A stretch of DNA of 64,000 nucleotides, taken from positions 2,852,001-2,916,000 of the forward strand of contig OX637800.1 of NCBI GenBank assembly GCA_951802425.1. The letters are read 5' to 3'. The notes beneath the pieces are model-generated. The model did no database searches. It was not told the origin of the DNA and saw nothing but the letters and a program-made list of their open reading frames with translations. Both the position numbers and the translations under genes were made by a program. Origin of the DNA: Clavaria fumosa (taxonomy: Eukaryota > Basidiomycota > Agaricomycetes > Agaricales > Clavariaceae). Of the stretch, positions 60,457 through 64,000 are shown piece by piece (positions within the stretch are counted from its first letter, which is position 1; each line of letters opens with the position of its first letter).

Positions 60457-61045
60457 ATCCCTTTTTCTTACTAGCAGCTCTTGTGATCACTGCACAGCTC
60501 CCCGCTCGTTTTCTTTTTCTTGCTAGCCTTGCCACTCATTACATGTCGTTTCTTATCTTCTCGCCGTACCTACCTCTCCCCTGTCCTGTTTGTCCTTTGT
60601 CCTTTGCACTTTGCTCTCGCTAGATTCCTTTCGCTTTACCCTCCACCTCCCCTTCGCCACCCAATGGGCTGCTGCGCAAGTAGACAAGCTCAGCCTTTGT
60701 GCGATTCTGAACGGTGCAACATGTCCGAATGGAATGGAATTCCGCAGATAGTGCGGTTGAGAGCAGTTGGGATTTTCGGCTCTGGGGCGGTGTCTGGAAT
60801 CAAATATTAGCCACATTAGGCTAATAAGGGCCAGATCGGCTGTCATGAGATAAATCCGTTATGAGATCAAGTCGCTGCAATTTCAACGTTTCAACCCGTG
60901 AGTTGCACGGACTCGAAACAGAAAGAAAGAGTCCGACATCTCGGACAAAGCCAAACAAACTCGAACATAATCCATTCCACACTTCCTCTCTCTCTTACCA
61001 CTACCATTCCTGTAACTCAGTAGTGCGATGCAATACTCCTCACTC
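60457..61045. promoter_or_regulatory. Repeat-derived, promoter-like region
   Basis: Contains the pyrimidine-rich block 60565-60645 shared with 51096-51180 and inverted repeat arm 2 (60690-60775), which resembles the upstream region of the DUF2235 gene in reverse. No gene follows it on the minus strand, so it may be a leftover promoter. Confidence 0.45.
60690..60775 (-). repeat. Inverted repeat arm 2
   Basis: Reverse complement of arm 1 at 56795-56880 with a few substitutions and small indels. Key words here are ttgtgcgattctgaacgg, acatgtccgaatggaatgg and atagtgcggttgagag. Confidence 0.85.
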
Positions 61046-63880
61046 TTAATTCGAAGCTGTTCTCTCTGGGTTCCTTGCAGGGACACAGCTACTGTGGATC
61101 CTCAGGTTCGTCAGGAGCAGCCGTTGGCCAGCTGCTGCACCATCGCTGCCGGGATACCGACACTCTCTCGTTGAGCACATGGCCTGGAGGAGAAGCAGGT
61201 GGTAGCGCATGAATGAGTTATTCCTTGTTGCCCCCGTTTCATCTGAGTGGTCTTCCAGGGTCTTCAAATATAGCAACCTCAGCTCTGCAGGTCGCACCTG
61301 GTCGTCGGGTACGGTGGCTGTTGCCCCACTTGTCGTATTGTCGCTGCCAGGTTCTGGCGTGTCGAAGGGTGGTCTGTCCAAGACTCCCGGGCTCACCGTT
61401 TCGGGTGCCGTTGTCCCATCGGGTGCACCTGTGCTGCCGGGCTCGGTGCTTGTCCCGTCGGGTGCACCTACGCTGCCGGGCTCGGTACCGTTACCCCGTT
61501 GGCTGTACACCTACGCTGCCAGACTCGGTGCCGTTGCCCCGTTGGCCATACCTATGCTGCCAGGTCCTGTGCGGGCAGTTTGGGGTGCCGTTGCCCTGTC
61601 GGGTGCACCTGCGCTGCCGGGCTCGGTGCTTGGCCCATCGGGTGCACCTATGCTGCCAGGCTCGGTGCCGTTGCCCCGTTGGCCGTACACCTACGCTGCC
61701 GGACTCGGTGCCATTGCCCCGTTGGCCATACCTATGCTGCCAGGTCCTGTGCGGACGGTTTGGGGTGCCGTTGCCCCGCCCGGTGCACTTACGCTGCCGG
61801 TTTGGCCGTACACCTACGCTGCCGGACTCGGTGCCGTTGCCCCGTTGGCCATACCTATGCTGCCAGGTCCTGTGCAGACGGTTTGGGGTGCCGTTGCCCC
61901 GTCCGGTGCACTTACGCTGCCGGTTTCGGGTGCCGTTGCCCCGTCCGGTGCACCTACGATGCCGGTTTCGGGTGCCGTTGCCCCGTCATAACTATGCTGC
62001 CAGTTTTGGGTGCCGTTGCCCCATCAGCTGTGCCTACTGCCGTCCGGTGCACTTATGCTGCCGGTTTCGGGTGCCATTGCCCCGTCCGGTGCACCTACGC
62101 TGCCGGTTTCGGGTGCCGTTGCCCCGTCATAACTATGCTGCCAGTTTTGGGTGCCGTTGCCCCATCAGCTGTGCCTACTACCGTCCGGTGCACTTACACT
62201 GCCGGTTTCGGGTGCCATTGCCCCGTCATAACCATGCTGCCAGTTTTGGGTGCCATTGCCCCATCAGCTGTGCCTACTACTGTCGTCCTGTCGGGTGCAC
62301 CTACGCTGCCAGACTCGGTGCCGTTGCCCCGTTGGCCGTACCTGTGCTGCCAGGTCCTATGCGGCCGGTTTTGGGTGCCATTGCCCCGTCAGCTCTACCT
62401 ATGCTGCTAGTTTCGGGTGCCGTTGCCCCGTCATACCTATGCTGCCAGTTTTGGGTGCCGTTGCCCCATCAGCTGTGCCTACGCTACCAGTTTCGGGTGC
62501 CATTGCCCCATCAACTGTACCTACACTGCCAGTGTCAGGTGCCGTTGCCCCGTTGGAGGCACCTACGCTGCTGGGCTCGGTGCCGTTGCCCCATTGGCCG
62601 TACACCTACGCTGCCAGACTCTTGCCCCATCAACTGTACCTACACTGCCTGTACGCTGCCAGGTTCGGTGCCGTTGCCCCGTTGGCCGTACTTATGCGCC
62701 ATCCAGCTCCTGGTGTGCCGGGGAGTGACCTGTGTGGCCGGTTTTGGGTGCCATTGCCCTGTCAGCTGTGCTTATGCTGCAGTTTTGGGTGCCGTTGCCC
62801 CGTTGTGGGAGCCAGTTGCTCCTGTCCCTTTGGACTCATCAGAGCCAGCTGCACTTGTCCCTTTGCCAGATCCTGGCATATCAGTGAGTGGATCTACTAT
62901 GCCGTCAGGAGGAACCTTGCTTCCTCCGGCTAGTCCTACCATCCCTTTGGACTTGTCGGAGCCAGCTGCTCCTGTCCCTTTGGATGCTGCTCCTGTTTCT
63001 TTGGACACTGCTCCTGTCCTTTAGACTTATCGGGGCCAGCACCCTTTGGACACTGCTCCGGTCCCTTTGGACACTGCTCCTGTCCTTTAGACTTATCGGG
63101 GCCAGCACCCTTCTACTGCCAGATGCTGGCTTACAAGGCTTGCCCCTCTCGGAGCATTGCCAAGGAGTGGCTCCTCTGCCCTTCAGCCCAGTGCTCCTGC
63201 CATGGCATCCATAGCTCCGGCACCTCTATTGCCTGGATTTGCAGGTCAAGCTGCCCCTGGACTTCTCCAAGCTGTCGGCCTCTGCCCTTGTGCGGCCAAG
63301 CCCCGCCATACCGGGCGTGCACCCTTGGCTCTTCAGCCTGGTCCTCCGCAGCCAGGTGTGGCAGTTGGGCACCTCTGCGTGGCCCTCCTGCCTTGGCTTC
63401 CCATGCGCTGCCAGATTGTGGTATGCCAAGAGGTTTCCTTCCTTTATCACTGGCAACAGGCTTGGTGGTATCTGCCTCTTTGCTGTGCTGCCAGGGAGTG
63501 GATCCTCTCCCTTTGGACTTATTGGAGCCAGTGGCTCCCACCCTTCTACTGCCAGATCCTGGCATGTCAGGAAGTGGTTCTACCATGCCATCAGGCACTC
63601 CCGCCGCTGCGACTGATGTTCTGGCACCCCAGTTGCGTGTATTTGCATCTCTTTGGCATCTCTGCCTGTATTTGTGACTCTGTGGCATCTCTCCGTGTTC
63701 CCCAATGGATTCAGCCGATACATGTTGGCAGTGCACGTATGGATGATGTAGATCCGTGTTTTTCACCGTCAAACTTGACTGATGGACACACATGGCACGT
63801 GCACGTTGGCATCCGACTGCGGCGTCGACGCGTCGTTGTTGGCTATCCGATGATTCGTTATCCCCTAGAAGATCTATAAG
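61046..63880 (-). pseudogene. Decayed repetitive coding region, strand uncertain
   Basis: The minus strand gives protein-like pieces: MRYHLLLLQAMCSTRECRYP near 61150, long Gly/Thr/Pro-rich repeats (SVGTADGATAPKTGS), SGKGTSAAGSDESKGTG near 62850 and VPDGMVEPLPDMPGSG near 63580, but in several frames. The plus strand has a 603-codon open frame (61213-63024), yet its product is Arg/Cys/Pro-rich, as expected from out-of-phase GC-rich repeats. I favour a broken minus-strand gene of unknown, possibly transposon-related origin. Confidence 0.35.
61290..62830. repeat. GC-rich minisatellite with 42-bp unit
   Basis: Basic unit gtgccgttgccccgtccgg plus gtgcacttacgctgccggtttcgg, 42 bp or 14 codons, is repeated many times. 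Some units are grouped in larger blocks that include gttggccatacctatgctgcc and aggtcctgtgcggacggtttg. The unit length is a multiple of three, so frames stay open on both strands. Confidence 0.9.
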
Positions 63881-64000
63881 GGCAATGCGGGGGCACTATT
63901 ATCCAGCATTTTACGGGAGCAGGTTCCTGCACCTGGCGTTGGCTCGTTATCTGCCCCCTCAGAAAGTTCATCACTCTTTGGGCCCATTTCGAGATTGCCA

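Noticed and set aside
61213..63024. 603-codon plus-strand frame as a real gene
   Set aside because: Product is Arg/Cys/Pro repeats produced by the minisatellite in an unfavourable phase; no conserved flank.
1..64000. CRISPR array or bacterial operon structure
   Set aside because: No spaced identical repeats of that type; genes are intron-rich and eukaryotic.

Overview
The window looks like nuclear DNA of an agaricomycete (mushroom-forming basidiomycete). Genes are broken by many 50-65 nt GT..AG introns, and the families are typical of that group: a NACHT STAND protein, a Gti1/Pac2 WOPR regulator, a TET/JBP-like dioxygenase, DUF2235, psi-factor oxygenase, degenerate TKL kinases and Tc1/mariner elements. 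All function calls come from reading translated motifs and splice sites by eye; no database search was run.

Layout. 1-2862 (-): 5' part of a NACHT protein running off the left edge, broken by a 73-bp tandem duplication. 4487-5696 (+): PIN-like protein. 6319-10514: three helical-protein genes. Two of them, in opposite orientation, share intron phases and a hydrophobic hairpin; the third lies between them. 10881-13390 (+): tail-anchored FHA/coiled-coil protein like the STRIPAK subunit SLMAP/Far9/PRO45. 13721-18767 (-): SAC3/GANP mRNA-export scaffold. 20729-23153 (+): WOPR transcription factor.

23.5-44.2 kb is a repeat-rich block bounded by two similar direct copies of a decayed membrane-protein gene about 19 kb apart. 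Its AT-rich left part holds a possible LTR, two defective Tc1-like transposons and, between them, a TET/JBP-like dioxygenase gene. Its right part holds ordinary genes: a degenerate kinase, the WD40 protein ASA1, a small membrane protein and the ribosome-assembly GTPase NUG1/GNL3.

46.1-48.0 kb (+): Gfd2/YDR514C-like protein with an RS-rich tail. 49.1-50.4 kb (-): intact-looking TKL kinase. 52.6-55.7 kb (-): 5'-truncated psi-factor oxygenase whose dioxygenase active site appears lost. 57.0-59.1 kb (+): DUF2235 hydrolase, followed by a small multi-pass membrane protein. This pair is flanked by an inverted repeat. 61.2-63 kb: GC-rich 42-bp minisatellite inside a decayed coding region.

Housekeeping genes (SAC3, ASA1, NUG1, SLMAP-like, WOPR) alternate with fast-evolving accessory genes and repeats. 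The most unusual parts are the three-gene helical cluster, the Tc1/TET/Tc1 arrangement with its compound transposon ends, and the degenerate oxygenase.
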